A stretch of DNA of 64,000 nt from Campylobacter sp. 19-13652 (GTDB lineage: Bacteria > Campylobacterota > Campylobacteria > Campylobacterales > Campylobacteraceae). The translations under genes and the position numbers were made by a program. The stretch is taken from NCBI RefSeq assembly GCF_019702925.1, contig NZ_AP024713.1, forward strand, positions 1,054,001-1,118,000. Reading direction: 5' to 3'. Below, in pieces: positions 33,410 through 42,933 of the stretch. The notes beneath the pieces are model-generated. The model was not told the DNA's origin. It ran no database searches and saw nothing but the letters and a program-made list of their open reading frames with translations. Numbering within the stretch: position 1 is the stretch's first letter; each line of letters begins with the position of its first letter.

Positions 33410-35355
33410 ATTTCATTTTGTAGATTTAAGACGCGAGTTATTAGATAGTTTAGCTTTGCGTCATCTGCGCTTAAGATTTTCTCATTTGCCTCTTTGACAA
33501 AATAATAAGGTAGCGAGTTTAGCTTTTTGCTCATCATCTCAAATCTACGCTCAAGCATAGCTAAATCGCTATCTATCGCAGCCTGTCTTTGCTCCCTATC
33601 CCTTAGGGCTTTTATGTAATTTCTAAGGCTAATTAGATCCGTATTAATAAATTCCAAAAGCCTAGCTATCTGCCTAGCCTTGTCATTTTTGCTCACCAAC
33701 GCAGCACTTCTAAGAGCAAGAAGCGCACTTAAAATCCTCTGCTCGCTTGGCACAAAAGAGCCTTTTTTATGTCCTATCAGAGTATCATCAAAAAATCCTA
33801 TAAAGCTATCAAGGGCTGTTTTTACCTTCACTTTAAGATCCTCGCTATCCTTTGGCAGAGTAAAAAGCGAAACCACATAAACCACCACAAATCCCAAAAA
33901 TACATCAAAGAGCCTATGTAGCATAAGCGTCATAAAATCGTCTTTTATAAAATAAAAAATGGTACAAAACTCAAACATAAATGCCATAGCAAAGGCAAAT
34001 TGTGAGTAGTTTTTAAGATAATAAACCAAAAACATTCCAAAAGCTGCCAACACATACATAACAGGCAGACTGCCAAACAGGCTAATAGCTCCCATAGCCA
34101 GCCCAAACCCCAAAAGTCCGCCCATTATGTTATCCCTGCCAGCTGCTTTTAGAGTGTAGCGATTTGTGCGATTTAAACTAAAAACCGCAACCGCTATCCA
34201 AACGCCGTGATCTAGCTTAGTAACCTGCGAAATAAAAATTGCGATACTAACACAAAAAGCAAAACGAAGCGCAGCTAAAGTCTTTGCGTCATGCAAGCTT
34301 ATACCCAAAAACCACTGCTTAAGACTGATTTGATTTTGCCCTTTTAGTGAAATTTTATCCTCACCGCCCTCTTTTATTAAATTTACATGTGAATAAAGCA
34401 CCTCAAGCGCACTTGCAAGTATGCTAAATCGGCTCTGTTTTACAGCATTTAATGCGCTATCTTTTAGCCTAGGACTTTTGCCCTCAAGCAGACGGCTTAG
34501 CTCACGTAGATTATGGAATATCTCCCAGCGTACAGACGAGAGAAGCTGCTTGTCTGGGATATTTAAAAAAAGCCCCCTAATCGATATAAGCGAATAATAA
34601 ATCTCCTCCATTTTATACAGGTAAAATACCGCTCTAGCGTGGTTTCTAATAAGCCTAGCGTCTTTTAAATTTATACTATCATTTTTAAACATCGCTTTTA
34701 GTGAGTTTATGTGAGATATGGTTTTATCGCTAGCACTGTTAAACTCCCTCTGGCTTGATTTTAGTGCGCGAGTCATATCACAAGCGTCATTTATCATAGT
34801 CTGCATACTTCTAAAAACAAATGCGCCATATCTATTAAATCTACCAAATTTAATACTAACCGAAACTCCCCAGCCTACCCAAAGACCAGCCACAGCTCGC
34901 CAAACATCAAGTATTCCGCTCTCATAGGCTATAAACCCGACAAATCCAGTTGTGCTAACAACGAGCAAGATTTTATTTAAATTTACATTATAAGCCACGC
35001 TGTAACTAACAAAAAATATCCAGATAAAAACAGGCAAAAATAGCCAGTGCCTAAGCGCCATAAAATAATGCACCATAGGCAAAAAGCAGCTTGAAAGCAC
35101 AAGATAAAGCGCCAAAAAGCCAAGCTTGTGCCTATCTGTGGTATCAAGGTCGCCTAAGAAAAATATCCCCATCGTGATATTTAACGCAAATATCGCCCCA
35201 CTCATGCCAAGTCCGCACACAAACGCAAGTGTAGCGGCTAGCGCCATGGCAACGGTGGCTTTAAGCGCATAAATAAGGTAAAATCTAGCTGGGTCGTACT
35301 TTGCTAAAGATAAGGCAGCGCGAGAAAATAAAGCGCCAGGGCTAATCCCTCTCAT
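33394..35355 (-). CDS. FUSC/YccS-like aromatic-acid-exporter-type membrane protein
   Basis: The 653 residues have two clusters of about six membrane spans (about 25-165 and 355-505), each followed by a cytoplasmic helical region. The repeated pattern VAMALAATLAFVCGLGMSG and HGVWIAVAVFSLNRTNRYTL...GRDNIMGGLLGFGLAMG is typical of the FUSC superfamily (YccS, AaeB). These are proposed efflux proteins for aromatic acids or similar compounds. The start overlaps the end of rmuC by 14 bases, so it belongs to the rsmH-ftsL-like-rmuC run. Substrate unknown. Confidence 0.82.
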   Translation of the reverse strand: MRGISPGALFSRAALSLAKYDPARFYLIYALKATVAMALAATLAFVCGLGMSGAIFALNITMGIFFLGDLDTTDRHKLGFLALYLVLSSCFLPMVHYFMALRHWLFLPVFIWIFFVSYSVAYNVNLNKILLVVSTTGFVGFIAYESGILDVWRAVAGLWVGWGVSVSIKFGRFNRYGAFVFRSMQTMINDACDMTRALKSSQREFNSASDKTISHINSLKAMFKNDSINLKDARLIRNHARAVFYLYKMEEIYYSLISIRGLFLNIPDKQLLSSVRWEIFHNLRELSRLLEGKSPRLKDSALNAVKQSRFSILASALEVLYSHVNLIKEGGEDKISLKGQNQISLKQWFLGISLHDAKTLAALRFAFCVSIAIFISQVTKLDHGVWIAVAVFSLNRTNRYTLKAAGRDNIMGGLLGFGLAMGAISLFGSLPVMYVLAAFGMFLVYYLKNYSQFAFAMAFMFEFCTIFYFIKDDFMTLMLHRLFDVFLGFVVVYVVSLFTLPKDSEDLKVKVKTALDSFIGFFDDTLIGHKKGSFVPSEQRILSALLALRSAALVSKNDKARQIARLLEFINTDLISLRNYIKALRDREQRQAAIDSDLAMLERRFEMMSKKLNSLPYYFVKEANEKILSADDAKLNYLITRVLNLQNEIYSLL

Positions 35356-36481
35356 TGCCGCCCTCGATAGCCCTAAAACGTGTCAAAAGCACCTGTGAGC
35401 GCGCGTCAAGTACACTTAAATCATTAATAGCCTTTTTAAGCGCCTTTGCAAGGCTTACCCTAGCACTCTCATATTCACTAAAATCCTGCGCTAGCTTTGA
35501 AATTTCAGCCTTTACCTCATTTGCATGCTTTGCCAAAGAAACATCTCTTACAAGCAGCTTAAGCGAGTAAATAAGAGGCATAAGAGTGCTAGCTGAAGCA
35601 ATAAATACGCCTCGCTCAAGCGCATACTCAAGCAGCCCGGCACTCTCACTAATACGCAAAAACACCGCCTGGGCTGGCACAAACATCACTGCATACTCAA
35701 GCGTCTGCGGCGGCATGATATAGCGCGATGATATGTCTAGGATATGCTTTTTGACGTCTTTTTCAAATTCTTTTGTGGCAGATTTTAAAGTCGCCTCATC
35801 ATCAGCATCGACCATACGACGGTAGTTTTCAAGCGGAAACTTCGCATCTATGCAAACAATCTCATCATGCGCTAACTTTAAAACGCAGTCTGCAATCCTG
35901 CCATTATCAAGCCTATGCTGAAGCTCATATAAATTTGACGCTGCACCAAAGCCCACGCTAAGCACTCTCTCAAGCTCAAACTCACCAAAGTTTCCTCTAA
36001 GTTTTTGCGAGCTAAAGATACGACTAAACTCATCTATACTATCACGCAAATCCCCCAAATGCTCGATACTAGCGACCTTTTCTCTGACTGCCTTAAAGCC
36101 ATCGTCTATGTTTTTTAAACTATCTTGCAAAAGCTGCTGAGTGTTTTGCTGAGATTTGCTTAGACTTGAGTTTAGCAGGTAAAAGCGGTCTATTAAGGTA
36201 TCAGATAACGCAAGCGCCGACTCTGCGCTACTAGCCTTTATCTCACCCAAAGCCCGCTCGGTCTGCCCTGCTCTAGCCTCACTTAGACTTCTAAGTAGCT
36301 CAAGCTGCCCTGCTCTACTCTCCCCAGAAGCCCTAATGGCCTCTATCTGCGCACTGATTGCGCCTTGCCACTGCCTAAGATCCGCCTCACGCCGCCTAGT
36401 ACTAAAAAAGGCATACACAAAGGCTAAAAAAATCAAAAATGCCACCCCAGAAAAGCCCCATATTATCGCTACTTCGCTCAT
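35342..36481 (-). CDS. rmuC: DNA recombination protein RmuC
   Basis: RmuC proteins limit inversion of short DNA repeats and carry a restriction-endonuclease-like fold. The 379 residues have an N-terminal membrane anchor (VAIIWGFSGVAFLIFLAFVY), a long coiled coil (about 35-130), and the RmuC core: LRGNFGEFELERVLSVGF, CVLKLAHDEIVCIDAKFPLENY and EYAVMFVPAQAVF. The membrane anchor is usual for the family. It overlaps the ftsL-like gene by 4 bases and the FUSC gene by 14. Confidence 0.92.
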   Translation of the reverse strand: MSEVAIIWGFSGVAFLIFLAFVYAFFSTRRREADLRQWQGAISAQIEAIRASGESRAGQLELLRSLSEARAGQTERALGEIKASSAESALALSDTLIDRFYLLNSSLSKSQQNTQQLLQDSLKNIDDGFKAVREKVASIEHLGDLRDSIDEFSRIFSSQKLRGNFGEFELERVLSVGFGAASNLYELQHRLDNGRIADCVLKLAHDEIVCIDAKFPLENYRRMVDADDEATLKSATKEFEKDVKKHILDISSRYIMPPQTLEYAVMFVPAQAVFLRISESAGLLEYALERGVFIASASTLMPLIYSLKLLVRDVSLAKHANEVKAEISKLAQDFSEYESARVSLAKALKKAINDLSVLDARSQVLLTRFRAIEGGNERD

Positions 36482-36963
36482 CTTTGCTCCACCATTGGTA
36501 AAATTTGCTGCTTGTAGCTTATCTCCTCTATTTTTGAGTTTAGTAGGCTCTTTTCCTCCAAAAGCACATCTTTTTTACTATTTAGCTGGCTTACCTCTTT
36601 ACTTAGGTAATAAATTTGATTTGAAATATAAACCTTTGGTAGCAAAACCACAAGAGCTATAAAAATCACCAAAAATACCAAAAGAAGCTGATAAAAACTG
36701 ATATTCTCCTCCGATTCGTCAGCTTGGTTTAAAAGCTCTATTTTTTCATCGGTGCTATCTTTTGGCTTAGTATTTTTAGAGCTATCATCGGGTCTTAAAT
36801 TTAAAGCCTTTTTTGGTTTTAAAGCTTGAGTTTTGTTTTGGATTTTTTGCGATTTTATTGGTGCTTTTTCGTGATTATTTATTCTAGCTAATATCTCCAT
36901 GGCACTTTTGTCTAAATTTGGCTTTTTAATGCCACTTTTAGCCACTTTTTGCACATTGTTCAT
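36478..36963 (-). CDS. Candidate FtsL-like bitopic division protein
   Basis: The 161 residues comprise a long basic/hydrophilic N-terminal region (1-92), a single membrane span (about 93-112, YQLLLVFLVIFIALVVLLP) and a C-terminal leucine-zipper-like coiled coil (YYLSKEVSQLNSKKDVLLEE). This topology and the position directly after rsmH are those of FtsL, although sequence identity among FtsL proteins is minimal. The N-terminal cytoplasmic region is longer than in E. coli FtsL (about 35 residues). Gap to rsmH is 5 bases. The function is inferred from topology and context. Confidence 0.6.
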   Translation of the reverse strand: MNNVQKVAKSGIKKPNLDKSAMEILARINNHEKAPIKSQKIQNKTQALKPKKALNLRPDDSSKNTKPKDSTDEKIELLNQADESEENISFYQLLLVFLVIFIALVVLLPKVYISNQIYYLSKEVSQLNSKKDVLLEEKSLLNSKIEEISYKQQILPMVEQR

Positions 36964-36968
36964 TTACT

Positions 36969-37901
36969 TTACCTTATTTTAAATACACGTAATTTTGCGC
37001 TCTTGCTTCGTGAGTTTAATCTAATCTCATCTTGGCTAGCAGTGAGCGGCTTTTTGGTTATTATCTCACCTAGACTGTGGTTTTTACCGCATTCGCACCG
37101 CATTAGCTCGCTAGGACATACGCAATCTCTAGCCCAGCTTTTAAAAGCCTCTTTTACCATTCTATCCTCAAGCGAGTGAAAGCTAATAATAGCCACCAAG
37201 CAATTGCTTAAAAGCCCATCTTTCGCGCGTTCTTGTATGGCTTTAAGGAGCCTTCTTAGCTCTCCTAGCTCGTCATTTACCTCTATTCTAAGCGCTTGAA
37301 ACACTAAAGTAGGCACACTTACAGACCTGCCAAACACCCTAAACTCACTTAAAATATCCCTAAGCTGTTTTGCGCTTGTTATAGGGGATTTTAGCCGTTC
37401 TTGCACTATCTTTTGGGCGATTTTTGAAGCATTTGTAAGCTCGCCGTAATCCCTAAAAATTCGCTCAAGCTCCTCTTTTGAGTAATCCGCTACAATATCT
37501 GCTGCACTCACGCCATTACAAGCATCCATTCGCATATCCAAACTATCAGAATTTAGCGAAAATCCGCGCTCATTTTTATCAAGCTGAAGCGAACTCACCC
37601 CAATATCTGCCAAAATCCCCCTTATTTTGCGAGTTTCACCATCCAAAATATGCGAAAAAACCTCAGAAAATGGACTTTTTACAATCCTAGCTCTATCTTT
37701 AAATTTCAAAAGCCTCTGCGAACTAAAGCAAATAGCCTCATCATCTCTATCACAAGCAATTAAATCTACACTATCATTTTGCTCAAGCAAGGCAGACGAA
37801 TGCCCAGCATAGCCCAAAGTACAATCAAGCAAAAGTCCTGTACTTTGTTCAAACACCGATAAAACTTCTTTGAGTAAGACTGGAATATGTGGCGAGTTCA
37901 A
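36969..37901 (-). CDS. rsmH: 16S rRNA (cytosine(1402)-N4)-methyltransferase RsmH
   Basis: RsmH methylates N4 of C1402 in the 16S rRNA decoding centre. The 310 residues show the family start SPHIPVLLKEVL, the SAM loop LLDCTLGYAGHSSALLEQ, GILADIGVSSLQLD, ERGFSLNSDSLDMRMD and the C-terminal IISFHSLEDRMVK. It is the first gene of the rsmH/ftsL-like/rmuC/FUSC run and is divergent from the SurA-type chaperone gene. Standard length. Confidence 0.96.
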   Translation of the reverse strand: MNSPHIPVLLKEVLSVFEQSTGLLLDCTLGYAGHSSALLEQNDSVDLIACDRDDEAICFSSQRLLKFKDRARIVKSPFSEVFSHILDGETRKIRGILADIGVSSLQLDKNERGFSLNSDSLDMRMDACNGVSAADIVADYSKEELERIFRDYGELTNASKIAQKIVQERLKSPITSAKQLRDILSEFRVFGRSVSVPTLVFQALRIEVNDELGELRRLLKAIQERAKDGLLSNCLVAIISFHSLEDRMVKEAFKSWARDCVCPSELMRCECGKNHSLGEIITKKPLTASQDEIRLNSRSKSAKLRVFKIR

Positions 37902-38115
37902 CTACTATCCTGTAAATTTTTAAACCAATAGTATTATAAATTTGATAAAAGCTTAATAAAATACTTTTAAACCACGCTAACAAACTCACTAACAAAAATA
38001 CATAAAATTTTTAGTAATTTTAAAAAATTCGCCATAAATTCGGCTATTTTTAACCTTGATTAAGCGTTATTAAGGTAAAATCGCAATACTGTTTTAAAAT
38101 CTTTAAGGAAAAAGT

Positions 38116-39570
38116 ATGATAACTTGGATGCAAAAGCATAAAAAATACCTTGTGGTTACGATATGGATAAGCACTATAGCCTTTGTTGGAGCTGGATTTG
38201 TCGGCTGGGGTGCGTATGATTTTAACAAAGGCAGAGCTACCTCGCTAGCAAGCGTAGGCAAGACAAACATAAGCATTCAAGATGTGCAAGAAAAATACTC
38301 ACAAATTTATAGCTACTACAACGGCATTATGGGCGGTAAACTCGATAAAGAAACCGCTGATAAGATGAATTTGGAAAGCATAGCAATAAATGCAGCAATT
38401 GAAGATGCACTACTTATTAATTTTGCAAGCGATTTGGGCTTAGTGGCGAGTGATGAGGATGTGTTAAACCAGATTATAAATGATCAAAATTTTTCACAGA
38501 ATGGAAAATTTAATAAAGAAATTTATCTAAACGCCCTAAAAAATGCCCACATAGAACCAAAAGAGTACGAAAATAGCCTAAAAAAGGCCATCCTAATAAA
38601 CAAGCTAAGAAATGCCATATCACTTGGAACCAACGCTAAAGATTTGGAATTATTTAATGGTGCATTTTTCAGCAAAGATAAAGTGGCTCTAAAAATAATA
38701 AGTCTAAATAAAGACATGATAAAAATCGATGAAGCCGAATTAAAAGAGCTATGGCAAAAAAATAAAGACCTATACAAATCCCAAACATCATACACTTTAA
38801 ATTTCATAGAAGTACCTGTGGTACAAGACAGTAGCGACGAAGCTGGCTTGAGACTATACTATGACGAACATATGTCAAATTATAAGTCATCTGATGATAA
38901 ATTGCTCGATTTTGAAGCCGCAAAAGAAGCTGTAATAAAGGACTATAGCATAGACAAAACCCGCCAAGAGGCGCTAAAAAAATATCTCTCCATAAAAAAA
39001 GGGGAGATAACACCTGAAAAAACAATGACACTAACACAACAAAACGCTCCTTTTGAAATAAGTGAAATCACAAAAGCAAAGGTAGGAGAAAGTATAAAAC
39101 CGATACTAAACGGCGATAAATTCATGGTTGCAAAAATAACAAAAATAACTCCGCCACAACCACTAAGCTATCAAGAAGCAAAGCCTGAGGTAGAAAAAAT
39201 ATACATAAAAGAAAAACTAGCAAGCGAGCTAAAAAAACAAGCAGAACAGGCGATAAATTCGATACCTAAAGACAATGCTATCTGGCTTAGCAGGGATTAT
39301 GAAGCAAATATAAATGGACTAAGCAAGATAGAAATATCAAATTTTATAACAGAGCTTTTTAACTCAACTAACAAAAAAGGCTATGTAATATTAGGCGAAA
39401 AAGCTGTAGTTTATGATATTTTGGAACAAAAATTGCTTACTAACGTTAGCGAAAAGTACAAAACGTTAGTGGAGCAAAATGCCAAAACTCTTAAAAATAA
39501 CGAGCTTTTCAAAGATCTTATAGCGCAGTTAAGAAAGCGTTATAAAGTAGAAGAATATTTACAAAGGTAA
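38116..39570 (+). CDS. PpiD/SurA-like periplasmic chaperone (peptidyl-prolyl isomerase type)
   Basis: The 484 residues have an N-terminal membrane anchor (YLVVTIWISTIAFVGAGFVGWGAY), a SurA-N-like helical domain (about 45-170: SIQDVQEKYSQIYSYYN, LNAAIEDALLINFA-like helices), and a weakly conserved parvulin-like region (about 230-345, with GESIKPILNGDKFMVAKI). A C-terminal helical segment follows. PpiD-type proteins help fold outer-membrane and periplasmic proteins at the inner-membrane surface. It is 5 bases before ftsA, as in C. jejuni. Parvulin catalytic residues are poorly conserved, so isomerase activity is doubtful. Confidence 0.83.
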   Translation: MITWMQKHKKYLVVTIWISTIAFVGAGFVGWGAYDFNKGRATSLASVGKTNISIQDVQEKYSQIYSYYNGIMGGKLDKETADKMNLESIAINAAIEDALLINFASDLGLVASDEDVLNQIINDQNFSQNGKFNKEIYLNALKNAHIEPKEYENSLKKAILINKLRNAISLGTNAKDLELFNGAFFSKDKVALKIISLNKDMIKIDEAELKELWQKNKDLYKSQTSYTLNFIEVPVVQDSSDEAGLRLYYDEHMSNYKSSDDKLLDFEAAKEAVIKDYSIDKTRQEALKKYLSIKKGEITPEKTMTLTQQNAPFEISEITKAKVGESIKPILNGDKFMVAKITKITPPQPLSYQEAKPEVEKIYIKEKLASELKKQAEQAINSIPKDNAIWLSRDYEANINGLSKIEISNFITELFNSTNKKGYVILGEKAVVYDILEQKLLTNVSEKYKTLVEQNAKTLKNNELFKDLIAQLRKRYKVEEYLQR

Positions 39571-39575
39571 CTCTC

Positions 39576-40970
39576 TTGAACGGTAGAATTTTAGGCATAG
39601 ATATAGGCTCTTTTAAGATAACCGCCATAATAGCAGAGCGCACAGACTCAGGGCTAAATGTCATAGGCGTTGGCACACAAAAAGCACAGGGTGTAAAAAA
39701 GGGCGTAATTAACAACATAGAACTAGCTGCAAAATCTATAAAAGAGGCTCTAACAAGTGCGCAGAGAGTAGCTGGGACGGAATTTGAACAGGTTATAGTT
39801 TCGATATCTGGGGCATACACAAAAAGCATAGAAAGCAGTGGATATGTCAACATACCAGAGCATGATATAAATTTATCCGAGATTAGGCGTGCTATGCAAA
39901 TGGCAGATGAAGCAGCAAATATCCCTGCAGGATATGAAAAAATCCACATATTGCCATATAGCTTTAAAGTCGACAATCAAGCAGACATAGAAGACCCACT
40001 TGGCATGAACGGAGCTAGACTTGAGGTGCTAACGCATATCATAATAGCTGAAAAATCCCCTATATTAAATTTAAGAAAAGCCGTAAGTCTAGCAGGCGTG
40101 GAGATAGATAATCTAGTGCTCTCAGGATACGCTTCAGCAATAGCCACACTAACAGACGATGAAAAAGAGCTAGGGGCTGCGGTAGTTGACATGGGTGGAG
40201 AGACTTGTAATGTGGTAATCCACTCTGGAAATTCGCTAAGATACAATGACTTTTTAGAAGTTGGCTCAAATACGATAACCTACGACCTATCTAGGATGCT
40301 ACACACCCCGGTACCACAAGCTGAGGAGATAAAGCTAAATTATAGTAGCTACATATCAAAGTCCTTAGACGTAGTAGACGTAGCTAAAATAGGCGAGGAT
40401 AAAATAGAGCAAATATCACTAAAAGTAATCCTAGATATAATCTATGCTAGGATTCATGAAACCGTAGCCGTACTAGCCAAAAGCCTAGCAAATAGCGGAC
40501 GAGAGGAGCTAGCTGGTGCAGGCATCGTAATCACTGGCGGAATGACAAAACTAGACGGCATTAGACGCATAGCCTCAGCCATATTTGACAAGCCAGTAAG
40601 AATAGCCAGACCAAAACCCGTGGGCGGACTTTATGAGATGATAAACGACCCAGCCTATTCTTGCGCTGTTGGGCTTTGTATGTATGGAGCTGGTGGTTTT
40701 ACGCAGTATGAGTTTGACTCAGAAAAAAACATGAGATACAAGGGTGAAGTACTAAAAACAAAGCAAAAAAGCTTTAAAAGCCTACTAGAGCCTGAAATTT
40801 CAAAAAACCAGACAGAACCTAGCTATACTGTAATAGAGGAGCTAACAGCAAATATAAGCAGCGAGCGAGACGATCTATCTGAAATAGCTACCATAAACAA
40901 AGAAAGCACAAGTTTTGGGCTTGGTGGCTGGTTTAAAAATATCTGGAATAAAATAACACAACTATTTTAA
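39576..40970 (+). CDS. ftsA: Cell division protein FtsA
   Basis: FtsA is an actin-like ATPase that anchors FtsZ to the membrane. The 464-residue protein starts with TTG at 39576, 5 bases after the upstream stop and behind AAAGGTAA. Actin-fold motifs are GIDIGSFKITAI at the N terminus, AAVVDMGGETCNVVI, and GIVITGGMTKLDG. The C-terminal amphipathic membrane-targeting helix is visible (FGLGGWFKNIWNKITQLF). ftsZ starts 9 bases after the stop. Confidence 0.96.
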   Translation: MNGRILGIDIGSFKITAIIAERTDSGLNVIGVGTQKAQGVKKGVINNIELAAKSIKEALTSAQRVAGTEFEQVIVSISGAYTKSIESSGYVNIPEHDINLSEIRRAMQMADEAANIPAGYEKIHILPYSFKVDNQADIEDPLGMNGARLEVLTHIIIAEKSPILNLRKAVSLAGVEIDNLVLSGYASAIATLTDDEKELGAAVVDMGGETCNVVIHSGNSLRYNDFLEVGSNTITYDLSRMLHTPVPQAEEIKLNYSSYISKSLDVVDVAKIGEDKIEQISLKVILDIIYARIHETVAVLAKSLANSGREELAGAGIVITGGMTKLDGIRRIASAIFDKPVRIARPKPVGGLYEMINDPAYSCAVGLCMYGAGGFTQYEFDSEKNMRYKGEVLKTKQKSFKSLLEPEISKNQTEPSYTVIEELTANISSERDDLSEIATINKESTSFGLGGWFKNIWNKITQLF

Positions 40971-40979
40971 GGGGAGAAA

Positions 40980-42116
40980 ATGAATGCGTATGAAGTAGAA
41001 GAAGCAAGAAGTGCTTATGGTGCAAAAATAAAAGTCATCGGCGTAGGTGGAGGTGGAGGCAACATGCTAAATCACATGATAGCTGAATATGCGCCCACAA
41101 ATATAGATCTAATAGTAGCAAATACAGACTTGCAAGCTCTAGATAGATCTCTAGCTCACACAAAAATTCAAATCGGTGAAAAAAAGACAAAAGGGCTTGG
41201 TGCTGGTATGAAGCCAGAGACAGGTAGAGAAGCAGCACAAGAAAGCTATGAGGAGCTTAAAAGCGTACTGGAGGACTCGGATATAGTATTTATTGCCACT
41301 GGATTAGGTGGTGGTACTGGTACTGGAGCGTCTCCAGTGGTAGCTCAAGCAGCCAAAGAGATGGGTGCTATAACAGTCGCCGTAGTCACCATGCCTTTTA
41401 ACTTTGAAGGCAATAAAAGGCGAAAGCTAGCAGATTTAGGTCTTAGCGAGCTACGCAAAGAAAGCGACTCCATAGTTGTCATACCAAACGAGAAGCTACT
41501 TGATATAATAGATAGAAAAGCTGGCATAAAAGAGAGCTTTAAGATGGTAGATAATGTCCTATCAAGAGCAGTAAATGGCATGTGTACTGTTATTCTTGAC
41601 TCTGGAAAAAGCGACATAAATATAGACTTTGCTGACGTAAAAACTGTGATGGAGCATAGAGGCATGGCACTAATGGGAATGGGTGTGGCAACAGGCGATG
41701 AAAGCGCGCAAGAAGCGACAAAAAATGCCATACAATCCCCACTTTTAAACAACATATCAATAGATGGCGCACTTGGTATCATAATCCACTTTAAAATGCA
41801 CCCAGACTGCCCACTAAGCGACATTGACGAGGCTCTTACCATGGTTAGAACCGCAGCTGATGAGGACGCAGACATCATCTTTGGTACAACCACAGATGAA
41901 AATATGACAGACAATAAAGTAGAGGTAACAATCATTGCAACTGGTTTTAAAACCCCAGATGATGCAAAAGAGCCAGCACCAGCACCTATTAACAACGCAA
42001 AGACAAACGATCCACTTGGAGATTGGATGAACAACATAAAACAACTAAAGGTAAGCGGATTAGATGACTACGCAGACCCAGATAAACACCCATATGAAAA
42101 AATGCGCCTAGACTAA
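40980..42116 (+). CDS. ftsZ: Cell division GTPase FtsZ
   Basis: FtsZ polymerises into the cytokinetic ring. The 378 residues show the GTP-binding start VIGVGGGGGNMLNHM, the tubulin signature GGGTGTGASP, NFEGNKRRKLADLGL, and the synergy-loop region DIDEALTMV. The C-terminal tail is short. The ribosome site GGGGAG precedes the ATG. A strong terminator lies 26 bases after the stop. Confidence 0.98.
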   Translation: MNAYEVEEARSAYGAKIKVIGVGGGGGNMLNHMIAEYAPTNIDLIVANTDLQALDRSLAHTKIQIGEKKTKGLGAGMKPETGREAAQESYEELKSVLEDSDIVFIATGLGGGTGTGASPVVAQAAKEMGAITVAVVTMPFNFEGNKRRKLADLGLSELRKESDSIVVIPNEKLLDIIDRKAGIKESFKMVDNVLSRAVNGMCTVILDSGKSDINIDFADVKTVMEHRGMALMGMGVATGDESAQEATKNAIQSPLLNNISIDGALGIIIHFKMHPDCPLSDIDEALTMVRTAADEDADIIFGTTTDENMTDNKVEVTIIATGFKTPDDAKEPAPAPINNAKTNDPLGDWMNNIKQLKVSGLDDYADPDKHPYEKMRLD

Positions 42117-42142
42117 ATTATCTGTCTAGCCCATCCCCTTTT

Positions 42143-42168
42143 CAACTAGCCCAACTTTGGGCTAGTTG
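42143..42168 (+). terminator. Intrinsic terminator after ftsZ
   Basis: Eleven-base perfect arms CAACTAGCCCA and TGGGCTAGTTG with a 4-base loop, followed by ATTTAAATTTGTTTTT. It ends the chaperone-ftsA-ftsZ transcript. Confidence 0.85.
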
Positions 42169-42933
42169 ATTTAAATTTGTTTTTAATCTTAAATAAATTA
42201 GCCTTTTTAGACAATACTAGCACTTTACAAAGTTTTAATAAAAAGCCCTAGCCAGATATAAGTGACTTATTTATCACTCATATCACAAAGTAATATACTT
42301 ACCAGCACCTAGTTACTTCGTTGCACCTAGACCAAACGGATTTGCGCCACTAAGTGGGACAGAAAGCTAAGCTTCTTTAAAAACTGTGGCTACGTATCAT
42401 TTTAAAGAAGCTTCCCTTTCGCTTAGGGCGAACAAGTCTAGAAATAGGACTTGCCAAGACTGTATCCTAAGAACAATCCCTGGATTTTTACTCCGAGTTT
42501 TGCGAAACACCAAAATAATACCAACATTGAAGGATACTAACGGCAATGCTAAGAAGCCACTAGCAAGAATTAGCAGCGTTAAATTTTCGGTTTAAAATTT
42601 ACAATTAAACACTGTCTTTAAAAGAGCCAAAAAATAAATTTGCTTTCATACCATTTATACTAGATAAAATAGCTTAACTAAAACACTTTATTTCAAAAAA
42701 GAAAATTTATAATATATAAATACTGGATTTTAATTCCTTAGCAGTATCGCCATAAAACTACAATAGCTATCAACTAAAATCATAAAACGCAATCATATAG
42801 AAAAAACAATACTTATAGCAAAAATCAGCAAATACAAACCTAAGCTAAAGATTAATTTTGCCGCATATGCTTATTATAAATTTATACTATTCATAAACGT
42901 AAAATCCGTCAATCATAAGCCACCCCCACCTCC
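42169..42933. other. Gene-poor AT-rich region after ftsZ
   Basis: No gene with a ribosome site is seen. Around 42310-42360 the minus strand reads like the tail of a decayed frame (LSVPLSGANPFGLGATK). A long hairpin is at 42369-42413. A 69-codon plus frame at 42386-42595 overlaps that hairpin and lacks coding character. Confidence 0.5.
42369..42413. repeat. Long perfect inverted repeat in a non-coding region
   Basis: Arms AAGCTTCTTTAAAA and TTTTAAAGAAGCTT (14 bases, perfect) flank a 17-base loop. There is no gene within 190 bases on either side and no T run beyond the arms. It could be a remnant of a mobile element, a recombination site or a structured RNA. Confidence 0.6.

Noticed and set aside
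41345-42037. 230-codon minus frame antisense to ftsZ
   Set aside because: Shadow of ftsZ with serine-rich low-complexity translation and no ribosome site.
42386-42595. 69-codon plus frame after ftsZ
   Set aside because: It runs through the loop and arm of the inverted repeat at 42369-42413, has no ribosome site and no protein-like pattern.
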